Assembly: GCA_913775095.1 (NCBI GenBank)
Contig: CAJYIW010000019.1
Span: 806,001-870,000, forward strand
Reading direction: 5' to 3'
Source of the DNA: an uncultured Siphonobacter sp.
GTDB lineage: Bacteria > Bacteroidota > Bacteroidia > Cytophagales > Spirosomataceae
DNA: 64,000 nt
The position numbers and the translations under genes are program-made. The first letter of the stretch is position 1. Each line of letters starts with the position of its first letter. Under the pieces are notes generated by a model. The model made no database searches, was not told the origin of the DNA, and worked only from the letters and a program-made list of their open reading frames with translations. This document shows, one piece after another, positions 36,876-47,518 of the stretch.

Positions 36876-39659
36876 CTAGATCACGACGTTTACGATTCGT
36901 TTCGGCACGACTACGACCTTTTTCGGGGTCTTGCCTTCGAGCCATTTGATGACCGTTTCGTTCGCTAATACCTCGGCTTCAATCTCTTTCGGATTGGCGT
37001 CAGCGGGGAACGTCAGCGTTGTTCTAACCTTACCGTTGATCTGAATGGGATATTCAAAGGAATTCTCTACCAGATACGAAGCGTTGAATTCAGGGAAACT
37101 TTGCGTGGTTACGGTGCCAGCTTCGTTACCTAAAGCGGTCCATAGTTCTTCGCTGATGTGCGGAGCAAACGGAGCCAGAATGCGTACAAAGTCAGACAGA
37201 ATCGCTTTTTTGTGGCATTTCAGTGTCGTTAATTCATTCGCCAGTACCATGAAGGCCGGAACGGATGTATTAAATGAAAGTACTTCAATATCCTCTCCTA
37301 CTTTTTTGATCGCTTTATGCAATACCTTCAGTTCTTCCGGCGTGGGCTGATCTTCCGTTACCAGGTAGTTACCCGTCTGATCTTCGTAGAACAGACGCCA
37401 GAGTTTACGCAGGAAGTTGAACGTTCCACTGATTCCATTGGTATTCCAGGGCTTGGAATCGGTCAGCGGACCCAGGAACATTTCGTACAGACGTAAGGTA
37501 TCCGCTCCGTACTTCTCAACAATGTCGTCAGGATTCACTACGTTGAACTTCGACTTTGACATCTTCTCCACTTCCCAGCCGCACACGTATTTCCCATCTT
37601 CGAGAATAAACACGGCATCGGCCGGAACGTCATTACGCGAAGACCTGAATTTCTCAATATCCAGCACGTCCTGATCGACGATGTTCACGTCTACGTGCAG
37701 AGGCGTTACTTCATACTGATTTCTCAGACCCGCACTTACAAAGGTCACCGGGCTCGATTCCTTCACCCGATACACAAAATTCGAGCGACCCTGAATCATG
37801 CCCTGATTCACGAGTTTCTTCGCAAATTCTTCCTGCTCAGCTACGCCGATATCTTTCAGAAATTTGTTCCAGAAACGAGAGTATAACAAGTGGCCCGTCG
37901 CGTGCTCCGAACCGCCTACGTATAAATCAACGCCTTTCCAGTACTGAATGGCCTCTTTGGATGCCAGTTCATTTTCGTTTTTCGGGTCCATGTACCGGAA
38001 CCAATACCACGACGAACCCGCCCAGCCGGGCATGGTGCTTAATTCGTACTCGTATTCGCCTTTGTATTTCCAGTCGGCGGCACGACCCAGCGGCGGCTCA
38101 CCCGTTTCGGTTGGCAGGTATTTATCAACCGCGGGTAACTCCAGCGGCAGATCGTTTTCGTCTAACAAATAAGGCAGCCCATTTTTGAAATAAACGGGAA
38201 CGGGTTCTCCCCAATACCGCTGACGACTGAACACGGCATCACGCATCCGGTAGTTAATCTTGCCCTTACCTAAGCCACGTTCTTCCAGCCAGGCCGTTAA
38301 GGTTGCCGTAGCTTCCTTATACCCCATGCCATTGATGATACCTGAGTTAATATAAGTCCCTTCTTTCGTCGCATCGGCCTGCTCTTCAATGCCTTTCTGA
38401 GCATCCAGAATGGGTACAATCGGTAACCCAAAGTGTGTCGCAAAATTCCAGTCCCGCTGATCGCCCGAAGGAACGCCCATGACGGCCCCCGTCCCATAAC
38501 CCGCCAGTACGTAATCGGCCAGATAAATGGGGACTTTCTCTTCATTGAATGGGTTAATGACGTAACTACCCGTAAACACACCCGATACCTTCTTCACCTC
38601 CATCATCCGGTCGAGATCCGAGCGGCGTTTGGTGGCGTTCACGTATTCCTCAACGGCTTCTTTCTGTTCAGGTGTCGTCAGTTCGGGCACTAATTCATGC
38701 TCGGGAGCGATGACCATGAAGCTTACGCCATAAATCGTATCGACGCGGGTGGTGAATACTTCAATAGTCCGGGCTTTACCTTCTACCTGAAACTTCACGC
38801 TGGCTCCGTACGAACGACCAATCCAGTTCCGTTGCTGCTCTTTAATGGACTCCGACCAGTCGATGGTTTCCAGACCATCAATCAGACGATTGGCATAGGC
38901 CGTAATCCGCATCATCCACTGACGCATCAGCTTTTTCTCGACGGGATAACCGCCCCGTTCCGACACGCCGTCTTTTACTTCATCATTGGCCAGAACGGTT
39001 CCTAAAGCCGGACACCAGTTCACCACAGCATCCGCCAGATACGTCAGACGGTATTTCAGCGTGATTTCGTACTGTTCCGTTTCGCTTTTGGCGTTCCATT
39101 CTTCCGCCGTAAACGTTGGTACGTCTTCGTCACAAACGGCATGTATCGCTTTCGAACCGCCTTCAGCAAACGCCTTTGTCAGGGACGAAACCGGTAAAGC
39201 TTTATCGGCGTCTTTATCGTAATAATGATTGAATAACTGCATGAAGATCCACTGCGTCCATTTGTAATAATCCGCATTGGACGTGCGAACTTCCCGACTC
39301 CAGTCAAAGCTGAATCCGACGTTTTTCAATTGCTCGATGTATCGATTGATATTCTGTTCCGTCGTAATCGCCGGATGTTGTCCGGTCTGAATGGCGTACT
39401 GCTCGGCGGGAAGGCCAAAGCTGTCAAATCCCATCGGATGTAGCACGTTATAGCCTTTCATCCGCTTGTAACGGCTGAAAATATCACTGGCGATGTATCC
39501 CAGGGGGTGACCTACGTGCAGACCCGCTCCGGAAGGATACGGAAACATATCCAGGACGTAATACTTGGGTTTGTCCGTTTGATCTTCAACGCGGTAAGTC
39601 TGGTTTTTCTCCCAGAATTCCTGCCATTTTTTCTCGATATCGCGAAAAGCGTACTCCAT
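36876..39659 (-). CDS. leuS: Leucyl-tRNA synthetase
   Basis: 927 residues from the ATG at 39659 ([18 protein letters not shown]). A frame extending to 39713 is not conserved. The HIGH motif is HVGH at 48-51. The editing domain region is intact. The KMSKS loop reads KMSKSKFN. The C-terminal [18 protein letters not shown] is the LeuS-specific tail. It charges tRNA-Leu. It is transcribed alone, with a long structured 3' region. Confidence 0.97.
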   Translation of the reverse strand: MEYAFRDIEKKWQEFWEKNQTYRVEDQTDKPKYYVLDMFPYPSGAGLHVGHPLGYIASDIFSRYKRMKGYNVLHPMGFDSFGLPAEQYAIQTGQHPAITTEQNINRYIEQLKNVGFSFDWSREVRTSNADYYKWTQWIFMQLFNHYYDKDADKALPVSSLTKAFAEGGSKAIHAVCDEDVPTFTAEEWNAKSETEQYEITLKYRLTYLADAVVNWCPALGTVLANDEVKDGVSERGGYPVEKKLMRQWMMRITAYANRLIDGLETIDWSESIKEQQRNWIGRSYGASVKFQVEGKARTIEVFTTRVDTIYGVSFMVIAPEHELVPELTTPEQKEAVEEYVNATKRRSDLDRMMEVKKVSGVFTGSYVINPFNEEKVPIYLADYVLAGYGTGAVMGVPSGDQRDWNFATHFGLPIVPILDAQKGIEEQADATKEGTYINSGIINGMGYKEATATLTAWLEERGLGKGKINYRMRDAVFSRQRYWGEPVPVYFKNGLPYLLDENDLPLELPAVDKYLPTETGEPPLGRAADWKYKGEYEYELSTMPGWAGSSWYWFRYMDPKNENELASKEAIQYWKGVDLYVGGSEHATGHLLYSRFWNKFLKDIGVAEQEEFAKKLVNQGMIQGRSNFVYRVKESSPVTFVSAGLRNQYEVTPLHVDVNIVDQDVLDIEKFRSSRNDVPADAVFILEDGKYVCGWEVEKMSKSKFNVVNPDDIVEKYGADTLRLYEMFLGPLTDSKPWNTNGISGTFNFLRKLWRLFYEDQTGNYLVTEDQPTPEELKVLHKAIKKVGEDIEVLSFNTSVPAFMVLANELTTLKCHKKAILSDFVRILAPFAPHISEELWTALGNEAGTVTTQSFPEFNASYLVENSFEYPIQINGKVRTTLTFPADANPKEIEAEVLANETVIKWLEGKTPKKVVVVPKRIVNVVI

Positions 39660-39806
39660 TTGTTCAGTTATCAGTTGACGGCTATCTCCCCGGAAAGAGA
39701 TACCGGTTTTCAAGCCGCAAAAGTAGGCATTTTTAAGGGTAGAACCGTGTCCACTCTGTGAATCTTAACTCGACGATAAAGGATTCCCCGAAGTGCAGGC
39801 TGAATT

Positions 39807-42200
39807 TCAGGCAACGGTATGCTCCAGATGGGTTAATACTCCTTTGATTTCTGCCATCGTGACGGCATTGCCCAGGGCCTTCTGAATCTTCTTCAAGGAT
39901 CGCTGATTCGTTTCGGTTACGTACGTGACAATGAGACTAATGTTTCGGCGACTAAACACGTCGTAAATATCAATCTTACCTGTGCCGATGTATTCGATGA
40001 GGTAATCTTCAACGGTTTCCAGATCAAGGCTTAGATCAGCAGCTATATCTTCTGTACTCCGACCCTCCTGATACTGTCGTAACACTTCCTCCTTCGGATT
40101 TGCCTGACCAGCGACAGGAACCTCTCGGGTAATAGCATTTCTAGTACAGTATTCCTGAATGAGGGTAAGAATCTCTTCTCCGAATTCCTTTATTTTCGCC
40201 TTTCCAATGCCTTTGATCTTCCCAAGTTCCTCCAGCGTTACGGGCAGTTGTTCGGTGATATCGGCCAGCGATTTATGAGCCAGAATCTGAAACTCCATAG
40301 CATCTTTTTCGTACGCTTTGCGGTCTCTCCATTCTTTAAGCTGAAGGTATAAGGCCTGATTCGTATAGCCTTTCACGGGCTCTTTCCCTTTCGGTAACTG
40401 AATCATTCCTTTGAATTCAATATCGGCATTGGCTTTAATCTTCAGCAGCTCATTGATCTGAAGCTGGCCCATGCTCGACTCCAGCATCTTTTTCCTGATG
40501 AACAAGAGGCGTTGAAACTTTTCCAAAGCTTCATGAAACGTCTTTTTAATAACCTGATTATCCGTTTTTACTTCCAGCTTCTGACTCTCCAGAAACAACC
40601 CCGTTTCGAGCTTATCGAAGAAATAGGAAGAGGCTTTCTGAACCCGTTCCATAACGGCGGGATCTTCTTCGGGAAGATTGGTTTTTTGATGAAACAATAC
40701 CGTGAGCTGACGAATGAACTTTTCGGAAACATCCTGTATTTCCATCATCGTCTGGCCCATGTTCTGAACGACTGCCGCATCAAACCAGATTTCAGTGGTT
40801 AAGGCTTTTAAAGACTGATACGCGTAGATGAATTCATGGAGCGTAAACAGATCTTTAATCACTTTTTCCTGAAAACTAATCTTCTCCGCCAGTAACTGCT
40901 GAGCCGTGGGTTTATCCTTTTCCGCCTGCCGACTGTAGGCCGAAACCACGCCATCCGTTCGCACGCTTCGGCTACCGATGGGACTGCTTAGTACCATCCC
41001 TTCCAGACTTTTACAGCGACTCAAGGCCACATATACCTGCCCATGAGCGAAGGATAAGTTCGCATCAATAATGGCCTTTTCGAAGGTTAGTCCCTGACTT
41101 TTGTGGATGGTAATGGCCCAGGCCAGCTTTAGTGGATACTGCGTAAACGTCCCAATGATCTGCTCTTCAATTTCCTTGGTTTTTTCGTTCAGCACGTATT
41201 TCACATTCGTCCATTCCACGGGCTCCACGGCAATTTCAGCGTAATCATCTTTGCCTTTCACGTAAATTACTTTGTCAGCAATTCGGGTGATTTTACCGAT
41301 TTTCCCATTGAAATACAGTTTCTCCCGTGAAGAATCATTTTTCACAAACATCACCTGAGCATTGACCTTCAGACCCAGTTTTAATTCGGTTGGATACGCA
41401 CTGGGAAATTCGTCCTTAATTTCGGCCTGGAAAATTTTCAAGGTTCCCTTTAACTCATCCAGTTTCGTTTGGTTAATCTTTTGAGCCGAAGCATTATGCG
41501 TTGACAACGTAACGTATCCTTCTTCATCCGCAGGCCTGAAATCCGGAATGTATCGCTGGTTTAACAGCTCCAGGCTTTTACGGTCCAGCCGGTTTTCCCG
41601 CACCTGATTCAATAAGTCCACAAAAAGGGGTTCCGACTGCCGGTAGATGTGCGTTAACTCAATCCGAACGGGATGCGTCTTCTGTAAGGCTTTACTCCCG
41701 AAAAAATAAATCGTCTGGTAATGGGGTCGCAGTAACTCCCATTCTTCATCACTAATCACGGGAGATAACTGGTGCAAATCGCCGATCATCACCAGTTGCG
41801 TTCCGCCGAAGGGAAGATTCCGGTTTTTATACTTCCGCAATACTTCATCAATACCATCCAGCACGTCGGCCCGTACCATACTGATTTCATCGATGACCAG
41901 TACATCCAGACTTTTAATGAGATTGATCCGCTCTTTGGTAAACCCCGTTTGCCGCTGGTGTTTTCCGTCGGGAATGTAAGGCGTAAAAGGCAACTGAAAG
42001 AAAGAGTGAATGGTAACGCCACCCGCGTTAATCGCCGCCACACCCGTGGGTGCCACCACGACCATCCGCTTCAGCAAATTCTTCTTGAGGGTATGCAGAA
42101 AAGTCGTTTTCCCGGTTCCGGCCTTTCCCGTCAGAAAAACGTTTTTATTCGTAAAATGTATAAACTCGTTGGCTAACTCCAGGGGATTGAGTTGTTCCAT
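39807..42200 (-). CDS. Pif1/RecD-type helicase with HRDC and C-terminal HTH domains
   Basis: 797 residues. Walker A is GKAGTGKT at 25-32. APTGVAAINAGGVTIHSFF and VLVIDEISMVRADVL are the next SF1B motifs. TIHKSQGLTFEKAIID and YVALSRCKSLEG are motifs V and VI of the Pif1 type. Past about residue 600, HRDC-like sequence (KSLADITEQLPVTLEELGKIKGIG) and a winged-helix/RQC-like HTH (RQYQEGRSTEDIAADLSL) follow. It likely unwinds DNA 5' to 3' at stalled forks or G-quadruplexes. The combination with HRDC is typical of Bacteroidetes versions. Confidence 0.9.
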   Translation of the reverse strand: MEQLNPLELANEFIHFTNKNVFLTGKAGTGKTTFLHTLKKNLLKRMVVVAPTGVAAINAGGVTIHSFFQLPFTPYIPDGKHQRQTGFTKERINLIKSLDVLVIDEISMVRADVLDGIDEVLRKYKNRNLPFGGTQLVMIGDLHQLSPVISDEEWELLRPHYQTIYFFGSKALQKTHPVRIELTHIYRQSEPLFVDLLNQVRENRLDRKSLELLNQRYIPDFRPADEEGYVTLSTHNASAQKINQTKLDELKGTLKIFQAEIKDEFPSAYPTELKLGLKVNAQVMFVKNDSSREKLYFNGKIGKITRIADKVIYVKGKDDYAEIAVEPVEWTNVKYVLNEKTKEIEEQIIGTFTQYPLKLAWAITIHKSQGLTFEKAIIDANLSFAHGQVYVALSRCKSLEGMVLSSPIGSRSVRTDGVVSAYSRQAEKDKPTAQQLLAEKISFQEKVIKDLFTLHEFIYAYQSLKALTTEIWFDAAVVQNMGQTMMEIQDVSEKFIRQLTVLFHQKTNLPEEDPAVMERVQKASSYFFDKLETGLFLESQKLEVKTDNQVIKKTFHEALEKFQRLLFIRKKMLESSMGQLQINELLKIKANADIEFKGMIQLPKGKEPVKGYTNQALYLQLKEWRDRKAYEKDAMEFQILAHKSLADITEQLPVTLEELGKIKGIGKAKIKEFGEEILTLIQEYCTRNAITREVPVAGQANPKEEVLRQYQEGRSTEDIAADLSLDLETVEDYLIEYIGTGKIDIYDVFSRRNISLIVTYVTETNQRSLKKIQKALGNAVTMAEIKGVLTHLEHTVA

Positions 42201-42332
42201 GCAATAGAAAATCAGACTAACTTTAAGTATATAACCCTAAAGAAGTACACGTAAAAGGAATGTTTAAAACCGTTCATGAAATTTTTGAGTTCATCCGGTT
42301 TTTTTTAAATGTTATTAAAACCTACGGAAAGG

Positions 42333-42362
42333 TTTGTATTACCTTATAAATCCGTAACTTAC
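42333..42362 (+). promoter_or_regulatory. Candidate promoter of the secreted AsnB-named protein
   Basis: TTTG at 42333-42336, then 18 nt, then TAACTTAC at 42355-42362. This resembles the Bacteroidetes -33/-7 pair, with the last two bases of the -7 off consensus. Confidence 0.4.
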
Positions 42363-42423
42363 AGATACTCTTTTGCTTACCTATCCTGATCCAGCTCTAT
42401 ATCCATTCGAAACGACTACGATT

Positions 42424-43677
42424 ATGGGTAAAACGTGGACTCTCTTTCTCTGGCTGGTGCTGGTTAGCCAGACGCTTCTGGCTAATTCCATTCTGATTCC
42501 GATGGACGGACAGCAAACGAACCACCTGAAGGCCTACGGGCTGGCGTATCGGGAACTAAAAGCCGACCGCGAAGTCGACTGGCTGGTGAACTACCGGGGC
42601 GGTAGCTTTCTGATGAATCATACTACCGAGCTGGAACTGGAATGCAAGCTTCGCAGTGTATCGTATGAAATCCTCACGGAATCGGTGGAGCAATCGATGA
42701 TCCAGTCCATAACCAATCCGAATGTAAATATGGACGTGGTTAAGTTATACAAAGCTGCAAAAATAGTGGTTTATAGTCCGATTAAGGTAAGTAAGGCCAG
42801 TTTTGAAGATACCGATGCGGTATTGCTCGTGCTGAATTACGCCGAAATTCCTTACGAAGTAGTCTACGACGAGGAAATTCTCAAGGGCGATCTGCATTTG
42901 TATGACTGGCTTCACCTGCACCACGAAGACTTTACGGGGCAGTTTGGCCGGAATCGCCGTCGCATGAGTGCGGCCGATCTGGAAGCTCAGAAAGCCATTG
43001 CTGAAAAATATAACTTCCGGAAAGTTTCGCAACTGAAGTTGGAAGTCGCCCGCAACATCAAGGAATTCTGTGCGGGGGGTGGTTACCTTTTCGCCATGTG
43101 CTCGGGTACGGAATCCTTGGATGTAGCCCTGGCGGCCGAAGGTCTGGATATTGTTCCGAGTGTGTTTGACGGCGACGGGATAGACCCTAAAGCCCAGCAA
43201 AAACTGGATTTTAGCAAAACCATTGCTTTTCAGGATTTTGAACTCGAAATGGCCGAAGATGACTATCCGGGCATGTCATTCTCCAGTATCAATGCCTCAT
43301 CCGGTTACGGCTGGGGTGACGAGACCTACTTTTCACTTTTTGATTTTTCGGCCAAATGGGACATCATCCCTTCCCTTCTCGTTCAGAATCATGAATCTAC
43401 CATCCGGGAGTTTTTTGGCCAGACGAGTGCCTTTAACAGGAAAACATTGAAGCCCGGTGTGCTGGTTTTGGGTCAGAGCCGTTCCACCTATCGGTACGTG
43501 TATGGAGAATTAGGAAAAGGACAGTTCACCTTCTACAGTGGCCACGACCCGGAAGGCCAGCGTGGGTTTCATCGGATGCCCACGGATTTAAACCTGCACC
43601 CGAATTCTCCGGGATACCGGCTGATTCTGAACAATGTTTTGTTCCCATCAGCCCGTAAAAAGAAACGCAAAACCTAA
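42424..43677 (+). CDS. Secreted protein of the family often labelled asparagine synthetase B
   Basis: 417 residues from the ATG at 42424, which starts a signal peptide (MGKTWTLFLWLVLVSQTLLA). The mature start (SILIPMDGQQTNHLKAYGLAYRELK) and WLVNYRGGSFLM are typical of a Bacteroidetes family that databases often call asparagine synthetase B. I see neither the N-terminal glutaminase Cys nor the PP-loop SGGxDS of a true AsnB, and the protein is exported, so that name is doubtful. The CAGGGYLFAMCSGTESLD segment looks like a class I glutamine-amidotransferase or glycoside-like beta/alpha domain. The function is open. Confidence 0.65.
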   Translation: MGKTWTLFLWLVLVSQTLLANSILIPMDGQQTNHLKAYGLAYRELKADREVDWLVNYRGGSFLMNHTTELELECKLRSVSYEILTESVEQSMIQSITNPNVNMDVVKLYKAAKIVVYSPIKVSKASFEDTDAVLLVLNYAEIPYEVVYDEEILKGDLHLYDWLHLHHEDFTGQFGRNRRRMSAADLEAQKAIAEKYNFRKVSQLKLEVARNIKEFCAGGGYLFAMCSGTESLDVALAAEGLDIVPSVFDGDGIDPKAQQKLDFSKTIAFQDFELEMAEDDYPGMSFSSINASSGYGWGDETYFSLFDFSAKWDIIPSLLVQNHESTIREFFGQTSAFNRKTLKPGVLVLGQSRSTYRYVYGELGKGQFTFYSGHDPEGQRGFHRMPTDLNLHPNSPGYRLILNNVLFPSARKKKRKT

Positions 43678-43756
43678 CTTCTGCTCTTGCCTTTCGCTTA
43701 TCTCTGTCTCCACGAGACATAATCCTACTTAATCACTAGATTTACTATAAAATATA

Positions 43757-43764
43757 TACCTTTG
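43757..43764 (+). promoter_or_regulatory. -7 element ahead of the DUF1684 gene
   Basis: TACCTTTG matches TAnnTTTG exactly. The predicted transcript start near 43771 leaves a leader of about 37 nt. No clear -33 box is seen. Confidence 0.5.
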
Positions 43765-43807
43765 TTGCCCGCACGGGAGTGTTCTTCTCATCAAAACTCA
43801 GAAAATC

Positions 43808-44692
43808 ATGACCTATCGATCTATCTTAGTTGCGTTAACGGCCTGGTCGCTGGCCTCCTTTACGCCTGCTTCGGAAGACCCTGCCTACAAAGCCCACATT
43901 GAAAGCTGGCACCAGAAACGGGTGAATTCATTGAAAGACGAAAACGGCTGGCTGAATCTGGCCGGGCTTTTCTGGCTGAAAGAAGGGGACAATACCGCCG
44001 GCAGCATTTCTGATAATAAGGTAGTCTTTCCGGCTGGTAATGCTCACATCGGCACGTTTCAACTGAAAAACGGCGAGGTTACGTTTATACCGGATGCCAA
44101 GGCTGAAGTACTGGCCAACGGTGAGAAAATTACGGCCCCACAAACGATTTTCTCTGAAAATTCGAAGAAGGCTCCTACGCTTCAACATCAATCGCTGCGT
44201 TGGGTAGTCATTAAACGGGGTGACAAATACGGCATTCGCCTGCGTGATCTGGAAAGCGAACAGCTGAAAAACTTTCATGGCATTGAACGTTACCCCGTCA
44301 ACGAAAAATATCGGGTCAAAGCTCACCTGGAAAAACCAGCGACCCCAACCACCGTTTCGATCGTAAACGTTCTGGGTCAGTCTTCGGATCAGCCTTTAGC
44401 CGGAACGCTGGTGTTTCAACTCGACGGAAAAACGTACCGCCTGGATGCCACGGGGGAAGACAAACTCTTCGTAGTCTTTGGAGATGGAACCAACAAAACA
44501 GAAACGTACGGGTCGGGTCGATTCCTCTACGCCGATGAACCTGATGCAGAAGGAAATACGGTGCTGGATTTCAATCAGGCGATTAACCCACCCTGTGCCT
44601 TTACCCCTTACGCCACCTGCCCCCTGCCGCTGAAGCAGAATAAGTTAACCGTTAAGATTCCGGCGGGAGAGAAACGCTTTGGCGATCATTGA
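43808..44692 (+). CDS. DUF1684 domain protein, exported
   Basis: 294 residues. A short N-terminal hydrophobic signal (RSILVALTAWSLASFTPA) is followed by the DUF1684 pattern: ESWHQKRVNSLKDENGWLNLAGLFWLKEGDN, then VIKRGDKYGIRLRDLES, and the C-terminal NPPCAFTPYATCPLP. The family is widespread and its function unknown. Probably periplasmic. Terminated by a strong hairpin shared with the convergent gene. Confidence 0.88.
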   Translation: MTYRSILVALTAWSLASFTPASEDPAYKAHIESWHQKRVNSLKDENGWLNLAGLFWLKEGDNTAGSISDNKVVFPAGNAHIGTFQLKNGEVTFIPDAKAEVLANGEKITAPQTIFSENSKKAPTLQHQSLRWVVIKRGDKYGIRLRDLESEQLKNFHGIERYPVNEKYRVKAHLEKPATPTTVSIVNVLGQSSDQPLAGTLVFQLDGKTYRLDATGEDKLFVVFGDGTNKTETYGSGRFLYADEPDAEGNTVLDFNQAINPPCAFTPYATCPLPLKQNKLTVKIPAGEKRFGDH

Positions 44693-44711
44693 TCCCCGAA
44701 TGTACTCCCAT

Positions 44712-44754
44712 AAAAAATCCCGGCTCGCGATGTTCGCGAGCCGGGATTTTTTAT
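44712..44754. terminator. Bidirectional terminator
   Basis: AAAAAATCCCGGCTCGCGA pairs with TCGCGAGCCGGGATTTTTT over a short loop, between two convergent genes. Confidence 0.92.
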
Positions 44755-44767
44755 GGACTTTATCAAA

Positions 44768-45550
44768 TTAATCGACGTGCGAAGGAAGTTTCTCGGCTCC
44801 CATGCTATTCAGACGATAATTCAGCGAAATAAAGATGTTACTCTTGCCGGAATGAGCAATGGGCTTGAAGATGCCCTGATCGAAGGTAGCCGGGCTATAG
44901 TTGGTCTGATTGACCCAGCCGAGCTGCACGGTTACGTGTTTGTTCATCTGATAACCGATGCCCGCGAATAAACGATTCCGCTCAAAAGTAGGCCCCGTGG
45001 GATTAAGGAAAATTTCATCAAAGATGGAAATGAAATAGGTCTTCTCTTTCAGGCTGCTGTTATTGAGCGGGATAAACATATTAAGCCGGTAACGAATCCG
45101 ATTGCGATACGGATGGGTACCGTCCCGGAAACTGAACCACCGTTGCTCGACCCGATACCGATGCTCAAAACGCAGTCGGGACAGATACTGATTGATGGTA
45201 AACTGCTCCCACAAACGACCTTCAATATTCAGGGGGCCGTCGGATAACTCTTTGTAATCGTAAGTAGCGTAACGACCTCCGGCAATGGCGGCAGTGAAGT
45301 TTTTATTAATGTCGTAAGTCACCCCTCCTTTCAATTCGTTATAGAAAACCTGCCGAAAGAGAGCATTGCTACGGAACTGAATTTCCGCAAAACCACCCCA
45401 TTTTTTCTCACCTCCGGGCAGAACAACCGTTCCGATAAACCAGGAACCCCAGGGGGCCGGAGAGGTGAGCGACGTCTGGGCACGCGAGGTCGTTTGCATG
45501 CCAAATAAAAGGCTGATCGTCAGCCCTATACTTACTAGTACCTTGTTCAC
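44768..45550 (-). CDS. DUF2490 family outer-membrane beta-barrel protein
   Basis: 260 residues with a signal peptide (MNKVLVSIGLTISLLFGMQTTSRA). Alternating aromatic strands and the segments EIQFRSNALFRQVFYNELKGGVTYD and RFEHRYRVEQRWF are typical of DUF2490, a predicted outer-membrane barrel. It ends in a strand (SNIFISLNYRLNS) but not at the very C-terminus. Function unknown. Confidence 0.88.
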   Translation of the reverse strand: MNKVLVSIGLTISLLFGMQTTSRAQTSLTSPAPWGSWFIGTVVLPGGEKKWGGFAEIQFRSNALFRQVFYNELKGGVTYDINKNFTAAIAGGRYATYDYKELSDGPLNIEGRLWEQFTINQYLSRLRFEHRYRVEQRWFSFRDGTHPYRNRIRYRLNMFIPLNNSSLKEKTYFISIFDEIFLNPTGPTFERNRLFAGIGYQMNKHVTVQLGWVNQTNYSPATFDQGIFKPIAHSGKSNIFISLNYRLNSMGAEKLPSHVD

Positions 45551-45650
45551 GAAGCGGGAATGTTAAACCGCCGCAAAAGTAAGGCAGGTTATTAAATTGT
45601 TTTCTTCAGAAAATCAATCTTAACAATTAGATAATATACCTGTTCATGCT

Positions 45651-46112
45651 CTAGAGTTCGTAGGCCGTGGTAACCTTGATTTCTGCCATGACAAAAACGC
45701 TTTGAGGCCCCCCAATATGAGCCAGGGCCGCTAACTGCTCCACCACAAACCGTCGATAATCGTCCATGTCTTTCACCACTACCTTTAGCAAATAATCATA
45801 GGGGCCAGCGATGTTGTAACATTCCATCACTTCCGGCAAGCTGCCAATCTTTGCTTCAAATTCCTGAATAAATGCCTGCGTATGTTCTTTCAGCGATACC
45901 TGACAGAAAGCCACCAGCTCCCGGCCTATTTTCTTACGATCCACCAGGGCTACGTAATTTTTCAGGTACCCCTCCCGCTCCAGTCGTTTCACCCGTTCGT
46001 GCACGGGTGTCAGGGATAAGCCCACCTGCTGGGAAAGCTCTTTATTGGAGACAAAAGCGTCCTTCTGAAGAATAGCCAGCAGTTGGCGATCAATATCATC
46101 CAGATTTTCCAT
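45651..46112 (-). CDS. Lrp/AsnC-family transcriptional regulator
   Basis: 153 residues. The N-terminal winged HTH (DDIDRQLLAILQKDAFVSNKELSQQVGLSLTPVHERVKRLE) is followed by the RAM effector domain with GPYDYLLKVVVKDMDDYRRF. Such proteins sense amino acids. It is divergent from metZ with about 170 nt between the starts, so it may regulate metZ or itself (inference). Confidence 0.94.
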   Translation of the reverse strand: MENLDDIDRQLLAILQKDAFVSNKELSQQVGLSLTPVHERVKRLEREGYLKNYVALVDRKKIGRELVAFCQVSLKEHTQAFIQEFEAKIGSLPEVMECYNIAGPYDYLLKVVVKDMDDYRRFVVEQLAALAHIGGPQSVFVMAEIKVTTAYEL

Positions 46113-46282
46113 AGATTATTTTTCTGGTAACGAATCAAAAATCGAATCATCTCCAACTATTTCTACTGCCTATAGGCTAATTGATAGATTTGTTTTCCAA
46201 AATAAAAGATAATAACCCGTTTTATACACTAAATCACGAACTTTGCGGTAAGAAATTGAATCTAACGAATTCCAGTTTATAC

Positions 46283-47458
46283 ATGGCATCTAAAGAAACC
46301 CTGGCGATTCGGGCTCAGGCCGAACGCTCTCAAAATCGCGAACACTCCGTTCCTCTTTACCTAACGTCCAGCTTTACGTTCGAAGACGCCGAAATGGGCC
46401 GGGCGATGTTTGCCGATGAAATTGCGGGTAACGTCTATTCCCGTTATTCCAACCCGAACGTCGACGAATTCATTACGAAAGTTTGTCTGCTTGAAGGAGC
46501 GGAAGAAGGTATTGCGTTTGCCTCTGGTATGGCGGCCATTTTCGCTACGTTTGCCGGCAGTTTGCAGGCGGGCGATCACGTGGTGGCCTCGAAAGCCCTG
46601 TTTGGTTCGGCAATCCAGATTCTGAACAAGATTATGCCCAAATGGGGAGTAACGACCACTTTTGTTGACGGTCACGACTTGGAGCAATGGGAAGCAGCCA
46701 CGCAGGATTCCACCAAATTTTATTTCTGCGAAAGTCCTTCCAACCCCGGTCTGGAGCTGACGGATTTACGGGCCCTTTCGGCCATTGCCAAAAAACATAA
46801 CGTGGCTCTGGCGGTTGATAACTGCTTTGCAACGCCCGTGATTCAGAACCCGATTGAGCTGGGAGCGGATCTGGTGATGCACTCGGCTACGAAATACATG
46901 GACGGACAGGGTCGCGTTCTGGGGGGTATTCTGGTCGGTCGCAAAGACCTGATTGAGCCGATTCGCTTTTTTGCCCGTCACACCGGCCCGGCTATGTCGC
47001 CGTTCAATGCCTGGGTATTATCGAAAAGTCTGGAAACTCTTTTTGTCCGGATGCGGGCTCACAGCGAAAATGCTCTGACCTTAGCCCGTGCTCTGGAAGG
47101 CAACGCAGCCTTGGCTGCCGTGCATTACCCGTTTCTGGAAAGTCACCCGCAATTTGAACTGGCTAGGCAACAAATGAAGTACGGCGGAGCCATCCTAACG
47201 CTGGAAGTAAAAGGTGGTTTTGCGGCGGTAAACGCCCTGACGCAACACCTGGAGATTGCCTCCATTTCGCCCAACCTGGGCGATACCCGCACCATCCTTA
47301 CCCACCCCGCCAGCACCACACACTCCAAGTTAAGTAAGGAAGAACGGGCCGAAGTCGGAATTACGGACGGACTGGTTCGGGTAGCGGTAGGTCTGGAAGC
47401 GATCGATGATCTGGTGGCTGATTTCAAACAGGCTCTGGAAAAAGTGGCGGCTCTTTAG
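46283..47458 (+). CDS. metZ: O-succinylhomoserine sulfhydrylase MetZ-like
   Basis: 391 residues from the ATG at 46283 (MASKETLAIRAQAERSQNREHSVPLYLTSSF). The frame extends to 46181 but is unlike the family there. It is a fold-type I PLP enzyme of the Cys/Met-metabolism family. The PLP lysine is in HSATKYMDGQG, and SPNLGDTRTILTHPASTTH is the substrate-binding end. The match to the MetZ branch makes direct sulfhydrylation of an activated homoserine likely. Cystathionine gamma-synthase is the alternative. It supplies homocysteine, the substrate of MetE. Confidence 0.88.
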   Translation: MASKETLAIRAQAERSQNREHSVPLYLTSSFTFEDAEMGRAMFADEIAGNVYSRYSNPNVDEFITKVCLLEGAEEGIAFASGMAAIFATFAGSLQAGDHVVASKALFGSAIQILNKIMPKWGVTTTFVDGHDLEQWEAATQDSTKFYFCESPSNPGLELTDLRALSAIAKKHNVALAVDNCFATPVIQNPIELGADLVMHSATKYMDGQGRVLGGILVGRKDLIEPIRFFARHTGPAMSPFNAWVLSKSLETLFVRMRAHSENALTLARALEGNAALAAVHYPFLESHPQFELARQQMKYGGAILTLEVKGGFAAVNALTQHLEIASISPNLGDTRTILTHPASTTHSKLSKEERAEVGITDGLVRVAVGLEAIDDLVADFKQALEKVAAL

Positions 47459-47479
47459 GCTACCCTTCTGGTACAAAAA

Positions 47480-47515
47480 GAAAAGGGCAGGAATTCGATT
47501 CCTGCCCTTTTCTGT
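47480..47515. terminator. Bidirectional terminator
   Basis: AAAAGGGCAGGAAT pairs with ATTCCTGCCCTTTT over a tiny loop between metZ and the convergent lipoprotein gene. Confidence 0.9.
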
Positions 47516-47518
47516 TGA

